From Bradyrhizobium sp. AZCC 1693 (GTDB lineage Bacteria > Pseudomonadota > Alphaproteobacteria > Rhizobiales > Xanthobacteraceae): 64,000 nt of DNA. A program made the position numbers and the translations under genes. The notes beneath the pieces were generated by a model. It ran no database searches, was not told where the DNA came from, and worked only from the letters and a program-made list of their open reading frames with translations. Positions 9,509 through 19,204 of the stretch are shown in pieces (within the stretch, counting starts at the first letter, position 1; the number at the start of each line of letters is the position of its first letter). The stretch spans positions 6,137,001 through 6,201,000 of the forward strand of contig NZ_JAZHSD010000001.1 in the NCBI RefSeq assembly GCF_036924745.1. The letters are read 5' to 3'.

Positions 9509-11056
9509 CTATCCCCACATGTGATGCAAATGTTGCAATTCGGGCGCCGGCGAATGGTCGTGGTCCGCGACCCCGGCGGGGATGTCGGTGGTCGCAATCG
9601 TCATCGGCTCGACGCTGGCGGTCGGGGCCACGGCGTGTGGCGCGGCCGGGTCAGCCGCCGCGACGGTGGCGGCCGGGGTTTCGGGGGCGGGCGGCGTCTC
9701 CGCGACCGGTGTCCCCAGTACCCCGGCGACCGTCACGCCGTCCGTGTTGTAGGTGCCTCCGGTAGCGGGGACATTGTGGTCGCCGGCATCGGCCGCGTTT
9801 CCGTGCATCTGGTCCGCCGCCGCTGTGACCAGGGTCGCGTCGCCGGTCTGCAATCCCTTGATCATCGCGGCGATCTCAGCGCCGAGCGTGCCGGTCGCGC
9901 CGAGCAGTTCGTTGCCGCCCTCGGCCGCGCCGAAGTCGGTGACATACTTCTCGAATGCCTTGAGGTTGTCGATCAGCGTGGCAATGGCCTTGGTGTCACC
10001 GCTGCCCACGAGGTCGATGGCCTGTTGTCCATACGAATTTGAATAGGCGATGAAATTGGCCAGGAAGACCGTCTGTGCTCCGTTGTCGAGGTGTATCGGC
10101 GTCGGATTTTCGGCATCCGGAAACGGCGAGAAGCCGCTGATGCCGCCTTGCGTCGCCATATCAGCCAGATTGGCGTCGCCCTGGATGATATCGATGATGT
10201 CGAGGATGTTGTCGGTGCTGGCGTGTCCCGCATCGGGGCTGATGCTGGGGTCGTTGATATAGGTGAGTTCGAGCTGGAGCTGGCGTACGACCGCGTCGGC
10301 ATGGACGCCGGTCAAGCCCTCGAACGGTTGCGGGTTGGCGTTCATCAACGCCTCCATGTCCGTGATCACGGCATTGATGTCGTCGGTGATCTCCTGCCGG
10401 TTGCCGTCATTGACGCCGCCGAGGATCTTATCGGCCGCGTCATTGAAGATCGCACCGATCTCCGCGAGATTGGCGTGCGGCGCGTTGGCCGCCGTGGTCC
10501 CCTCTGGCAGGGTGCCGGGCACCGTCGCAGGCCCGTTAGCCGCGAGGCTGCTTAGCGCGGGATCGGTCTTGACGGTATTGATGATATCGAGATGGCTGGC
10601 GCGGAGCGCCTGTTCTGCGGCAGCCATGCCGCCGACCGCGCCGCCGCCGTTCGCCGAGGCGTTGGCCACCGAAATCGCGGTGTTGATTTCGGACAGGATC
10701 GCCTGCACGTGGCCGAGTGCGGCCCCGGAAAACTGTCCGGCATTGACCTGCGCCAGCAGGCCGTTGTGCACCATGGTGAGATCGTTCGCATTGTGGTTGA
10801 TGCTGCCAAGCCCTTGGCCGCTTTCCTCGACCGGGTTTTGCCCCGGGCTGACCACCGGCGCCGGGATGGCATTGTTGAGGATAGCGCCGAGGCCGGAGGA
10901 GCTCGGCACGATGGACGGTGAGGCCGAGGGCGTCTCGGTGGGCGGAGGTGTTTCCTCCGGCGGCGTCGTGGATGGAGGAGCGGGGGCGACCGGCGGGCTC
11001 GGGGCCTCGTCGATCGGCGGATCGAGATCGACGTGGCGGTGAGTGAAGCGAGCCAT
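9509..11056 (-). CDS. Large Ala/Pro-rich protein, probable type I secretion substrate
   Basis: A 515-residue protein. The ATG at 11056 is preceded by AGGGGA at good spacing, so it was preferred to the ATG at 11095. Residues about 13-50 are proline, threonine and serine rich. The middle is acidic, alanine-rich and helical-looking, and about 440-500 is again Ala/Pro/Thr rich. The last residues are PAPELQHLHHMWG. There is no N-terminal signal peptide and no RTX nonapeptide (GGxGxDxxx). Divergent position next to a type I secretion ATPase and adaptor suggests it is their cargo, exported by an uncleaved C-terminal signal. Its own function is unknown and no family is recognised. Confidence 0.7.
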   Translation of the reverse strand: MARFTHRHVDLDPPIDEAPSPPVAPAPPSTTPPEETPPPTETPSASPSIVPSSSGLGAILNNAIPAPVVSPGQNPVEESGQGLGSINHNANDLTMVHNGLLAQVNAGQFSGAALGHVQAILSEINTAISVANASANGGGAVGGMAAAEQALRASHLDIINTVKTDPALSSLAANGPATVPGTLPEGTTAANAPHANLAEIGAIFNDAADKILGGVNDGNRQEITDDINAVITDMEALMNANPQPFEGLTGVHADAVVRQLQLELTYINDPSISPDAGHASTDNILDIIDIIQGDANLADMATQGGISGFSPFPDAENPTPIHLDNGAQTVFLANFIAYSNSYGQQAIDLVGSGDTKAIATLIDNLKAFEKYVTDFGAAEGGNELLGATGTLGAEIAAMIKGLQTGDATLVTAAADQMHGNAADAGDHNVPATGGTYNTDGVTVAGVLGTPVAETPPAPETPAATVAAADPAAPHAVAPTASVEPMTIATTDIPAGVADHDHSPAPELQHLHHMWG

Positions 11057-11485
11057 TATTCGTCCCCTGTTACCCTTCATGACGAGTGCTCGCACGCATC
11101 CGCCGGGAAGCAGGATGGGCGCACGATGAAGGATCAGTTAGCTTCGTGGCGTCATTCGGCCGACACCGCGACCATTGAGCGCCGAAGCAAGGTTATAGAC
11201 CGACGAATCCATGACGCGCGCCGCACCGAAAAACGGCGGATTAGACGCGCTCGAAAGAAGGATATCGCAGCCGCTGTCGGCGCCAGTCGCGCGAATCCGG
11301 GACGCCGGGTCCTGGGTGCCGGAATTCTGCTGATCGCACCGGCGACAAAACGGCCTTTGCCACCGTTCTACCCTTGAGCGAACTTGAACAATCGGCATTC
11401 GTCGCATTGTTGCCGAAAAATGGTCTGCATCGCGCGTCAAGGAGACTTGCAGGGAGACCCGGTCGACGGGTCGAAGGGCAGTTCA
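11057..11485. other. Divergent intergenic region between cargo gene and type I secretion genes
   Basis: These 429 bases separate the two divergent transcription units and should hold both promoters. I see no clear sigma-70-type pair, operator dyad or terminator. A short frame beginning at 11126 encodes an arginine-rich peptide of about 83 residues with no recognisable features and is not called. The stretch before 11486 contains GAAGGG, a usable ribosome-binding site for the ATPase gene. Confidence 0.5.
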
Positions 11486-13333
11486 ATGAGTATCGCTCAG
11501 GGGCAGGCACAAGGCCGAGCGCGGGCAGCACCGACGCCCCGCGCGATTTCCGGCCTGTTGTCGACGCTGGCTGCCGATGATCCCGTCGCGAGCGCGATGC
11601 GCGCGAGCGCGCGCCGCATGATCGGCGTTGCTGTCTTCAGCGGCGTCATCAACATCCTGATGCTGTCGGGCTCCCTCTATATGTTGCAGGTGTACGACCG
11701 GGTGATTCCGAGCCGCAACCTCGCGACCCTGTTCGGCCTGTCCTTGATGGTGCTGATCGCCTACCTGGTGCAGGGATATTTCGATGCGATGCGGTCGCGC
11801 ATGCTTTGCCGGATCGCCACGCTGTTCGACGGCGCGCTGCAAGGATCGATCCATTCGGCGCTCGCCACCTTGCCGCTGCGCGGGGTGAAGCCGGTCCTGA
11901 TGCAGCAGCCGCTGCGCGATCTCGACCAGGTGCGCACCTTCATGTCGGGCATGGGGCCGACGGCGTTCCTGGACATGCCGTGGATCCCGGTCTTTCTGAT
12001 CGGGCTGTTTCTGTTTCACCCGCTGATCGGCTTCACGGCGCTGCTTGGCACCGCGGCGATCGTTGCCATGACATTGGTGACCGAGCGGATCTCGCGCGGC
12101 GCGACCAAGGCGGCGATGGACCTGAACGCGCAGCGCCAGGTGCTGGCGGATGCGACGCAGCGCAACGCGGAAATCGTTCGGGCGCTCGGCATGACGGATC
12201 GGCTGACGGCGCGCTGGTCGCAGGCCAACGAGCGGTATCTGCAGGAAAACATCCGCGCGACCGACGTCTATGCCAATCTTGGCTCGAGCGCGAAGGTGCT
12301 GCGCTACATCCTGCAATCGGGAATGCTGGGGATGGGCGCCTATCTCGTCGTCGCCGACAAGGCGTCGGGCGGCATCATGATCGCGTCCTCGATCCTGATG
12401 GGGCGCGCGCTCGCGCCCGTCGAAATCGCGCTCGGCACCTGGAAGCAACTGGCCGCCGCCCGCCAGGGCCTCGCGCGCCTGCGCGACATCTTAAAGGCGA
12501 CCGCACAGCCTCCGACGCCGCCGGTGATGCTGCCGCGCCCCTGCCGCGAATTGTCGGTGCAGAATCTCGCGGTGGCAGCACCCGGCTTCGACATGCCGAT
12601 CGTGTCCGGTGTCACGTTTTCGCTCAAGGCCGGCTCGGGGCTGGCGCTATTGGGCGCGAGCGCGTCGGGCAAGACCTCGCTCTCCAAGGCGCTGGTTGGA
12701 ATCTGGCCGGCGCATCGCGGCGCCGTGCGGCTCGACGGCGCGTCGCTCGATCAATGGCGCAACGAGGATCTCGGCCGGCACATCGGCTATCTCCCGCAGG
12801 ACGTCGGCCTGTTCGACGGCACCGTGGCGGAGAACATCTGCCGCTTCGACGAACATGCGAGCTCGGATGCCATCCTGAAGGCCGCGCAGATCGCAGGTGT
12901 CCACGACATCATCCTGCGCCTGCCGGAGGGCTATGCGACGCGAATAGGGCAGGGTGGCATGTCGCTGTCGGCCGGCCAGAAGCAGCGGGTAGGGCTGGCG
13001 CGGGCGGTGTTCGGCGACCCCTTCCTGCTCGTGCTCGATGAGCCCAACGCCAATCTGGATGCCGACGGTGAGAACGCCTTGACCCGCGCCATCGGGATCA
13101 TGCGCCAGAACAAATCCATCGTCGTCGTCATCTCGCACCGCCCGAGCGCGCTCTCCGCGCTGGATATGACGATGGTGCTCTACGAAGGCAAGGCGATCGC
13201 GTTCGGCCCGAGCGCAGAAGTGTTCGCGCGCGTCCGCAACGCCGGCGGCAAGGGACCGCCGGGATCGCCGCAGTCTCCGCCGCAGGCCAAGGCAGAACAG
13301 CGGGCATCACTTGCCGAGAGTGTTTCATCATGA
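11486..13333 (+). CDS. Type I secretion system permease/ATPase (PrtD/HlyB-like)
   Basis: A 615-residue ABC exporter. The ATG at 11486 follows GAAGGG and was chosen over an earlier in-frame start. An N-terminal membrane domain (about 40-320) precedes the ATPase domain, with Walker A GASASGKT at 390-397, signature LSAGQKQRVGLAR and Walker B LLVLDEPNANLD. It belongs to the PrtD-like group without an N-terminal peptidase domain. It drives one-step export of unfolded cargo with a periplasmic adaptor and an outer-membrane TolC channel. The adaptor gene follows with a 4-bp overlap, so translation is coupled. No TolC gene is in the window. The likely cargo is the divergent gene at 9509-11056. Confidence 0.93.
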   Translation: MSIAQGQAQGRARAAPTPRAISGLLSTLAADDPVASAMRASARRMIGVAVFSGVINILMLSGSLYMLQVYDRVIPSRNLATLFGLSLMVLIAYLVQGYFDAMRSRMLCRIATLFDGALQGSIHSALATLPLRGVKPVLMQQPLRDLDQVRTFMSGMGPTAFLDMPWIPVFLIGLFLFHPLIGFTALLGTAAIVAMTLVTERISRGATKAAMDLNAQRQVLADATQRNAEIVRALGMTDRLTARWSQANERYLQENIRATDVYANLGSSAKVLRYILQSGMLGMGAYLVVADKASGGIMIASSILMGRALAPVEIALGTWKQLAAARQGLARLRDILKATAQPPTPPVMLPRPCRELSVQNLAVAAPGFDMPIVSGVTFSLKAGSGLALLGASASGKTSLSKALVGIWPAHRGAVRLDGASLDQWRNEDLGRHIGYLPQDVGLFDGTVAENICRFDEHASSDAILKAAQIAGVHDIILRLPEGYATRIGQGGMSLSAGQKQRVGLARAVFGDPFLLVLDEPNANLDADGENALTRAIGIMRQNKSIVVVISHRPSALSALDMTMVLYEGKAIAFGPSAEVFARVRNAGGKGPPGSPQSPPQAKAEQRASLAESVSS

Positions 13334-15342
13334 AGAGTTTTGATCACGTGCATGCCGATGAAAGAGGTGCGCGCCACCGGATGGGCGGGACGGATGAGGA
13401 CGTTGCGGCGCCGCAAGGCCAGGCGCTGATCCTCGAACTGCAGCGATTGCGGCAGGCTTTCGAGCACGACAACCGGCAGGATCAGCGGTCGCCGCTTCGC
13501 CGCCCGGCGAATGACGAACCAGGTCCGGGCGGGCGGCGTTCGCGTCAGGCCCGGCCGAAGCGGTCGAAGAAAAAGGGCAAGATGGGACGGGTGCTGGATT
13601 GGCTCGGTCCCTTCGGATCCCAGTCCGAGGTTTTCGATCCCGAGCCTCCGGCGCCGCGCGGCCGACGCAGCGCGCGTGAGCCGCAGTTCATGACCCCGCC
13701 GCCGGCGAGCGGCATGCGCGGCCCGGCCGGCAATGCTTCGGCAAACAATGCTCCCTCAGGCAATTTCTGGCGGAATGAACGGCAGGCGCGCGGTCCGATC
13801 ATCGCGCCCGACGATCCGTCGCTCATGAACATGCCGAGGTCGCGGCCGGAAGTTTTGTCGATCGACGACACACGGCTGCCGCCGCGCGTCGAGGCTCCCC
13901 AACTGGCGCCGCCAAGCCCGGCGGGCCCGGTGCCGCGCGATCGTTCCGTGACGGGGGTAGTCCGCAATGGCCTCACCGCGGGGGTGGCATTCCTTGCCAA
14001 TCGCGATGGATCGACGGATATGGCGGGCGCGCCCGGCGAAAGCATCGTGCTGCGGGCGGCGCGCGCCTTTGAGGGCGAATTGCGCACGGGCTTGCGGGCG
14101 CTGCTCGTCGTCGGCGGGTTGGCCGGTGGCTGGATGGCGCTGGTGCCGTTGTCGGGCGCCGTCGTGGTGCCGGGCAATCTGGTGGTGCAATCCAACGTCA
14201 AGACCATCCAGCATCCGACCGGCGGCGTGGTCGCGCAGATCCCGGTCCATAACGGCATGCGGGTCAACGCCGGCGATCTGCTGCTGCGGCTGGACGCGAC
14301 GCAGGCGCAGGCCAGCCTTCAGGTGGTCAGCAAGCAACTCGACGAAGTGCGGGCGAAGATCGCGCGGCTGGTCGCCGAGCGCGACGCTCTGCCCCGGCCG
14401 GCGATCCCGCCGGAAATGTCGTCCCGGCTGGACGATCCCAACGTCAAGACGCTGCTCGCCTCCGAAGCCTCGCTGTTCAGGGCGCGGGTGACGGCACGCG
14501 ACAGTCAGAAGGAGCTGCTCAAGAGCAAGGTATCGCAGCTCGGTGAGGAGATCGTGGGCCTCGAGGCGCAGGTCGCGTCCAAGGCCAAGCAACTGGAGCT
14601 GATCACGGGCGAGCTCACGGGCGTGCAGGAGCTGTTCGACAAGCGTTTGGTGCCGCTGGCGCGGCTCACGGCCCTGCAGCGTGAGAGCGCCAGGATCGAA
14701 GGCGAACGCGGCCAGTTGATCTCCACCATCGCCGAGACCAAAACCAAGGTCGACGAGGCGAAGCTTCAGACAGTCAGGCTCGACCAGGATGTCCGCACCG
14801 AGGTCGTCAAGGATCTCGGCGAGGCGCAGGGCAAGGAAGCCGAACTCAGCGAACGAAGCGTCGCGGCGCGCGACGTCCTCGAACGCATCGAGATGCGCGC
14901 GCCGACCTCGGGCGTGATCCATCAATTGAACGCGCACACCATCGGCGGCGTGATTCGCGCCGGCGACGCCGTCATGGAGGTGGTGCCGGATTCCGATGAT
15001 CTGCAGATCGAGGCGCGGTTGCAGCCGAATGACATCGACCAGGTACGCAAAGGCCAGCAGGCTTTTGTCCGCTTCTCGGCCTTCAACCAGCGGGTAACCC
15101 CGCAGTTGATCGGTCAGGTGTCGTATGTCTCGCCCGACACCACCCGCGACCAGCAGACCAGCATGTCCTATTTCACGGTCCGCATCATGCTGCCGGAAGA
15201 AGAGCGCCGGCGGCTGGCCGGGCTGCAGCTCTCCTCGGGCATGCCCGCGGAAGTGTTCATGCAGACCGGCAGCCGGACCATGCTGAGCTATCTGTTCAAG
15301 CCGATCCTGGATCAATTCCAGCGCGCTTTTGTCGAGCGCTAA
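13330..15342 (+). CDS. HlyD-family type I secretion periplasmic adaptor with long cytoplasmic extension
   Basis: A 670-residue adaptor overlapping the ATPase gene by ATGA. The HlyD/PrtE core occupies roughly the last 420 residues: one membrane helix near 255-275, a first lipoyl half (IQHPTGGVVAQIPVHNG), a long coiled-coil (about 330-510), the second lipoyl half (IEMRAPTSGVIHQLNAHT) and a C-terminal beta domain. The first 240 or so residues are an unusual low-complexity Pro/Arg/Gly-rich segment that should lie in the cytoplasm. Ordinary adaptors have a much shorter tail there. It could recognise cargo or tether the ATPase; this is inference. Confidence 0.92.
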   Translation: MKSFDHVHADERGARHRMGGTDEDVAAPQGQALILELQRLRQAFEHDNRQDQRSPLRRPANDEPGPGGRRSRQARPKRSKKKGKMGRVLDWLGPFGSQSEVFDPEPPAPRGRRSAREPQFMTPPPASGMRGPAGNASANNAPSGNFWRNERQARGPIIAPDDPSLMNMPRSRPEVLSIDDTRLPPRVEAPQLAPPSPAGPVPRDRSVTGVVRNGLTAGVAFLANRDGSTDMAGAPGESIVLRAARAFEGELRTGLRALLVVGGLAGGWMALVPLSGAVVVPGNLVVQSNVKTIQHPTGGVVAQIPVHNGMRVNAGDLLLRLDATQAQASLQVVSKQLDEVRAKIARLVAERDALPRPAIPPEMSSRLDDPNVKTLLASEASLFRARVTARDSQKELLKSKVSQLGEEIVGLEAQVASKAKQLELITGELTGVQELFDKRLVPLARLTALQRESARIEGERGQLISTIAETKTKVDEAKLQTVRLDQDVRTEVVKDLGEAQGKEAELSERSVAARDVLERIEMRAPTSGVIHQLNAHTIGGVIRAGDAVMEVVPDSDDLQIEARLQPNDIDQVRKGQQAFVRFSAFNQRVTPQLIGQVSYVSPDTTRDQQTSMSYFTVRIMLPEEERRRLAGLQLSSGMPAEVFMQTGSRTMLSYLFKPILDQFQRAFVER

Positions 15343-15387
15343 GGGCAGCGGGAACAGGCACTGACGTCTCAACGGGGCGTGGCAAAT

Positions 15388-15415
15388 CTTGCCACCCCGG
15401 ATGATATCGCTATAT
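15388..15415 (+). promoter_or_regulatory. Candidate RpoH (sigma-32) promoter of htpG
   Basis: CTTG at 15388, a 17-base spacer and GCTATAT at 15409-15415 match the alphaproteobacterial heat-shock consensus CTTG-N17-CYTATNT at all positions but one. It would place the transcript start about 30 bases upstream of the htpG ATG at 15455. htpG is a classical RpoH target. Confidence 0.6.
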
Positions 15416-15454
15416 CAGGGCTTTCCTTTGGCCCTGTTCCCTGCGAGCCCCCGT

Positions 15455-17335
15455 ATGACCACCACCACCGCCCCCGAATCCCAGCCGTTCCAGGCCGAGG
15501 TTGCCGAGCTTCTGAACCTGATGGTGCACTCGGTCTATTCGGAGACCGACATCTTTCTGCGCGAGCTGATCTCGAACGCTTCCGACGCCTGCGACAAGCT
15601 GCGCTATGAGGCGATATCGGCGCCCGAACTGATCGCCGACGGCGCGCCGCCCAAAATCCGCATCGCGCCGGACAAGAAGGCCAATACGCTTTCCGTCGTC
15701 GACAGTGGCATCGGCATGGACCGGCAGGAGCTGATCGACAATCTCGGCACCATCGCGCGATCAGGCACGAAGTCCTTTCTTTCGCGCCTCACCGAAGCCA
15801 AGGACGGCACCAATCTGATCGGCCAGTTCGGCGTCGGCTTCTATGCGGCGTTCATGGTCGCCGAGCGCATCGTGGTCACCAGCCGCCGCGCCGGCTCCGA
15901 TCAGGTCTTTGTCTGGTCGTCCTCGGGCGGCAGCGGGTTTGAAATTGCGCAAGTTAGCGAGGAAGACGCCGCCCGTGTCACGCGCGGCACCGAGATCGTC
16001 TTGCATCTGAAAGAGAATGCGGCGAAATATCTCGAGACCCACGAGATCGAGCGCATCGTCCGCGCCTGGTCCGACAACATCCAGTTCCCGATCGAACTGG
16101 TGCCGGAGGAGGGCGAGCCGCGCCAGATCAATTCGGCCAGCGCGCTATGGCAGCGGCCGAAATCGGAACTCTCGCCGGAAGACTACAAGCAGGCCTACCA
16201 GCAGATCGCCGGCGCCTTCGACGAGCCGGCGATGACGCTGCATTACCGCGCCGAGGGCCGGCAGTCCTATGCGGTGATGCTGTTCGCGCCGTCGACCAAG
16301 CCGTTCGACCTGTTCGACCAGGCGCGCAAGGGCAAGGTCAAGCTCTATGTCCGCCGCGTCTTCATCGCCGACGACGCCGATGTCCTGCCGGCTTATTTGC
16401 GCTTCATCCGCGGCGTGATCGACAGCGAGGATCTGCCGCTCAACATCTCCAGAGAGATGCTGCAGAACAATCCGCAACTCACGCAGATCCGCAAAGCGGT
16501 CACCGGCCGCGTGATTTCGGAGCTGGAAAACCTCGGCGAGAAGGAGCCGGAAGCGTTCGCCAAAATCTGGGACGCGTTCGGCCCCGTGATCAAGGAAGGC
16601 ATCTGGGAGGATTTTGAGCGCCGCGAGAAACTGCTGGGCTTGTCGCGCTTCACCACGACCAAGGGCGAGAAGCGCGCGCTCAAGCAATATGTCGAGGATA
16701 TCAAGCCGAACCAGACCGACATCTATTACCTGACCGGCGACAGCATCGAACGGTTGAAGGCGAACCCGAAGCTGGAGTCGGCAACCGCCCGCGGCATCGA
16801 GGTGCTGCTGTTGACCGATCCGGTCGATGCGTTCTGGACCTCGGCGCCGCTCGATTTTGGCGGCAAGCCGCTGAAGTCGCTGAGTCAGGGCGATATCGAT
16901 TTCGCCCTGATCCCGCTGCTGGATGACAAGGCCGAGGACAAGAAGGACGAGGCCGGCGCGGACGAGGCCACGACGATTGCGCTGATCAAGGACGCGCTCG
17001 GCGAGCGCGTCTCCGACGTGCGCGCCTCGCAGCGGCTGACCGCGAGCGCGTCGTGTCTGGTTGCCGGCGGCGACGCGCATGACCGCATGCTCGAACGCCT
17101 GCTGGCGATGCAGAACAAGGCTCCCACCACCAGGCCGATCCTGGAGATCAACATGCGCCATCCCCTGGTCGCTGTGATCGCCGGCGACAAGGATGCGGCC
17201 AAGGATCTGTCAAAGGACCTGTCGTTCCTGCTCCTGGAGCAGGCGCAGATCCTCGACGGCGAATTGCCGGAAGATCCGGCGGCGTTTGCCAACCGGCTTA
17301 ACCAGCTCGTGTTGCGGGGAATCGCGAAAGGGTAG
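15455..17335 (+). CDS. htpG: Chaperone protein HtpG (Hsp90)
   Basis: A 626-residue Hsp90 of normal bacterial length. ATG 15455 gives the expected [20 protein letters not shown] start. The N-terminal GHKL ATPase domain shows [41 protein letters not shown] and [17 protein letters not shown]. The middle domain contains [19 protein letters not shown] and [18 protein letters not shown]. The dimerisation domain ends at LVLRGIAKG, with no MEEVD tail as expected for bacteria. It is a cytosolic ATP-dependent chaperone. A heat-shock-type promoter lies just upstream and no co-transcribed partner is obvious. Confidence 0.98.
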   Translation: MTTTTAPESQPFQAEVAELLNLMVHSVYSETDIFLRELISNASDACDKLRYEAISAPELIADGAPPKIRIAPDKKANTLSVVDSGIGMDRQELIDNLGTIARSGTKSFLSRLTEAKDGTNLIGQFGVGFYAAFMVAERIVVTSRRAGSDQVFVWSSSGGSGFEIAQVSEEDAARVTRGTEIVLHLKENAAKYLETHEIERIVRAWSDNIQFPIELVPEEGEPRQINSASALWQRPKSELSPEDYKQAYQQIAGAFDEPAMTLHYRAEGRQSYAVMLFAPSTKPFDLFDQARKGKVKLYVRRVFIADDADVLPAYLRFIRGVIDSEDLPLNISREMLQNNPQLTQIRKAVTGRVISELENLGEKEPEAFAKIWDAFGPVIKEGIWEDFERREKLLGLSRFTTTKGEKRALKQYVEDIKPNQTDIYYLTGDSIERLKANPKLESATARGIEVLLLTDPVDAFWTSAPLDFGGKPLKSLSQGDIDFALIPLLDDKAEDKKDEAGADEATTIALIKDALGERVSDVRASQRLTASASCLVAGGDAHDRMLERLLAMQNKAPTTRPILEINMRHPLVAVIAGDKDAAKDLSKDLSFLLLEQAQILDGELPEDPAAFANRLNQLVLRGIAKG

Positions 17336-17419
17336 GACGTCCCGCTGCGGCGTGAACCGGATTCCAAAATCGACCGTATCTGCTAGATAAGGTGAGAACC
17401 CGGGGTAGCCCAGATCGCC

Positions 17420-18574
17420 ATGACGACGCCCGACGGTACCGATATTTTCTACGGCGCGATCCCGGTCTTTCGCGGCTTTGGCAGCCTGATGGACCCGGCG
17501 ATGTATTCGCCGTTGCCTGATGACTGGACCGTCGGCGTCGCCGACATCGTGGAATCGACCAAGGCGATCGCGAACCAGCGCTACAAGGCGGTCAACATGG
17601 CCGGCGCGGCCGTGATTGCCGCCGTCACCAACGCGCTTGACGGACGCGAATTTCCGTTCGTGTTCGGCGGCGATGGCGCCAGCTTTGCGGTGTCGCCCTC
17701 AGACCTCGCGCGCGCCCGCGACGCGCTGGCGGCGACGGCGGCATGGGTCCGCGAAGATCTCGATCTGGTGATGCGGGTGGCGCTGGTGCCGGTCAGGGAT
17801 ATCCGCGCGCAGGGCCTCGATATCAGGGTGGCCCGCTTCGGCCCGTCGGCCAATCTGTCCTACGCGATGTTTTCCGGCGGCGGTCTGGGGTGGGCGGATG
17901 CCGCGATGAAGCGCGGCGAGTTTGCGGTGCCGGCGGCAGCGCCGGGCACGCAGCCCGATCTGTCCGGGCTTTCTTGTCGGTTCGAGGAAATTCCCTCCAC
18001 GCGCGGGCTCATTCTGTCGGTGCTGGTGGTGCCGGCCAGGGGTGCCGATCCGCGCGCCTTCCGCAAGGTGATCGAGGACATCATCAGGCTGGTTGAACAG
18101 TCGCCGGATGCCGGGCGGCCGGTGCCGCCGGGCGGGCCGCCGCTGCGTTGGCCGCCGGCCGGCGTGGAGTATGAAGCGCGCGCGGCGCGGGGCGGGCCGC
18201 TGTTGAAGCGGCGTACTGTCGTACTTGCGGTGACGCTGTGGGCCTATGTCGTGATGCGGTTCGGCATCAAGGTCGGCAATTTCGTGCCGAAGAATTACGT
18301 GCAGCAGGTGGTGGAGAATTCCGACTTCCGCAAATATGACGACGGCCTGCGCATGATCATCGATTGCACCGAGGAACTGGAGCGCGCGCTGGCGGCGCTT
18401 CTGGCGAAGGCGGCTTCAGAGCGGATCGTGCGCTATGGCCTGCACCGGCAGGACGCGGCGATGATGACCTGCTTCACGCCGTCGGTGATGCGCAGCGATC
18501 ACGTCCACTTCATCGACGGCGCCCGCGGCGGATATGCGTCGGCGGCCTCCGCGCTAAAGGCGATGGCGGCATAA
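17420..18574 (+). CDS. DUF3095 domain-containing protein
   Basis: A 384-residue protein beginning MTTPDGTDIFYGAIPVF. The whole length matches my memory of the DUF3095 family, uncharacterised proteins with a distant resemblance to class III nucleotide cyclases. Motifs such as WTVGVADIVESTKAIANQRY and FVFGGDGASFAV sit where cyclases keep a metal-binding aspartate and the following FxGD. A C-terminal membrane-like stretch (about 268-280) and cysteines near the end are visible. It is 84 bp after htpG on the same strand and may have its own promoter. Function is unknown; cyclase activity is only a hypothesis. Confidence 0.8.
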   Translation: MTTPDGTDIFYGAIPVFRGFGSLMDPAMYSPLPDDWTVGVADIVESTKAIANQRYKAVNMAGAAVIAAVTNALDGREFPFVFGGDGASFAVSPSDLARARDALAATAAWVREDLDLVMRVALVPVRDIRAQGLDIRVARFGPSANLSYAMFSGGGLGWADAAMKRGEFAVPAAAPGTQPDLSGLSCRFEEIPSTRGLILSVLVVPARGADPRAFRKVIEDIIRLVEQSPDAGRPVPPGGPPLRWPPAGVEYEARAARGGPLLKRRTVVLAVTLWAYVVMRFGIKVGNFVPKNYVQQVVENSDFRKYDDGLRMIIDCTEELERALAALLAKAASERIVRYGLHRQDAAMMTCFTPSVMRSDHVHFIDGARGGYASAASALKAMAA

Positions 18575-18579
18575 CCGTC

Positions 18580-18669
18580 GTCATTGCCGGGCTTGACCCG
18601 GCAATCCATCTCGCTTCGTAAAACTCTTTCTCAAGAACGATGGATACGCGGGTCAAGCCCGCGTGTGAC
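18580..18669. repeat. Dispersed palindromic intergenic repeat, copy R1
   Basis: The element begins GTCATTGCCGGGCTTGACCC and ends GGTCAAGCCCGCGTGTGAC, so its ends are inverted copies. GATGGAT in the right part pairs with ATCCATC in the left part. It fills the gap between two converging genes (17420-18574 and 18674-19117) and could fold into a long hairpin. Five more elements with the same GTCAT...ATGAC plan occur in this window. Confidence 0.75.
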
Positions 18670-18673
18670 TTGC

Positions 18674-19117
18674 CTACCGTCCCACCCGCGTCCAGGTCTC
18701 CCCGCCGCACAGCGCGCCGACGCAGCCTTCGACGCGCAGCGTATCGGACCCCGCCACCGAGACGCTGCTCGCATAGGTGCCGCCGTCATCGGCATTGTAG
18801 ATCTGGCCCGACCATTTGTTGGGAGCAGTGCTCTGCATGCCGCTGAACAGCGGCAGGCCGATCATCGGCCGCTTCTTTAAGCCCGGATTGGGATTCTTGT
18901 CATCGACCTGAGGCTTGCCGGTGGCCGGATCGATCGGCTCTTTCAGGCCGACGACCACGCCGCAGATACCGCCGCCGCATTTGCTGACCTTTACCCGCGC
19001 GTCGCCGGCCTGCGTCTGCCAGACGCCGGTCGGATCAGCGGCGCCTTGCGCGAAGACGGATGGGGCGGTCAGCAATGCCGCCGAAATCGCGATGATGAAA
19101 GCCGTTCTGCAAGCCAT
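18674..19117 (-). CDS. DUF2147 domain-containing secreted protein
   Basis: A 147-residue protein. A cleavable signal peptide is visible (MACRTAFIIAISAALLTAPS, cleavage near VFAQG). The mature part shows the DUF2147 pattern: DPTGVWQTQAGDARVKVSKC, then GGGICGVVVGLKEP, a GQIYNADDGGTY motif and a final LRVEGCVGALCGGETWTRV. Four to five cysteines suggest disulfides. Family members are small beta-barrel-like periplasmic proteins of unknown role. It stands alone between repeat R1 and the MATE transporter and may share a transcript with neither. Confidence 0.85.
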   Translation of the reverse strand: MACRTAFIIAISAALLTAPSVFAQGAADPTGVWQTQAGDARVKVSKCGGGICGVVVGLKEPIDPATGKPQVDDKNPNPGLKKRPMIGLPLFSGMQSTAPNKWSGQIYNADDGGTYASSVSVAGSDTLRVEGCVGALCGGETWTRVGR

Positions 19118-19204
19118 GAATCATTCCTTCGAAAAAGCAGGCTTGCATAGCAACAAATCAGATTTGTGCAACTTCACATTAAGTTCGGTTTACAACCTGG
19201 ACGT

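Noticed and set aside
9509..11056. RTX toxin identity for the probable secreted protein
   Set aside because: No GGxGxDxxx repeats are present despite the neighbouring type I secretion genes.
11126..11377. Possible 83-residue arginine-rich gene in the divergent type I secretion gap
   Set aside because: No ribosome-binding site or domain was seen, and composition looks like non-coding GC-rich DNA.
16145..17161. Antisense open frame of 338 codons within htpG
   Set aside because: Long antisense frames are expected in high-GC DNA opposite strongly biased codons; its composition is that of a shadow frame.
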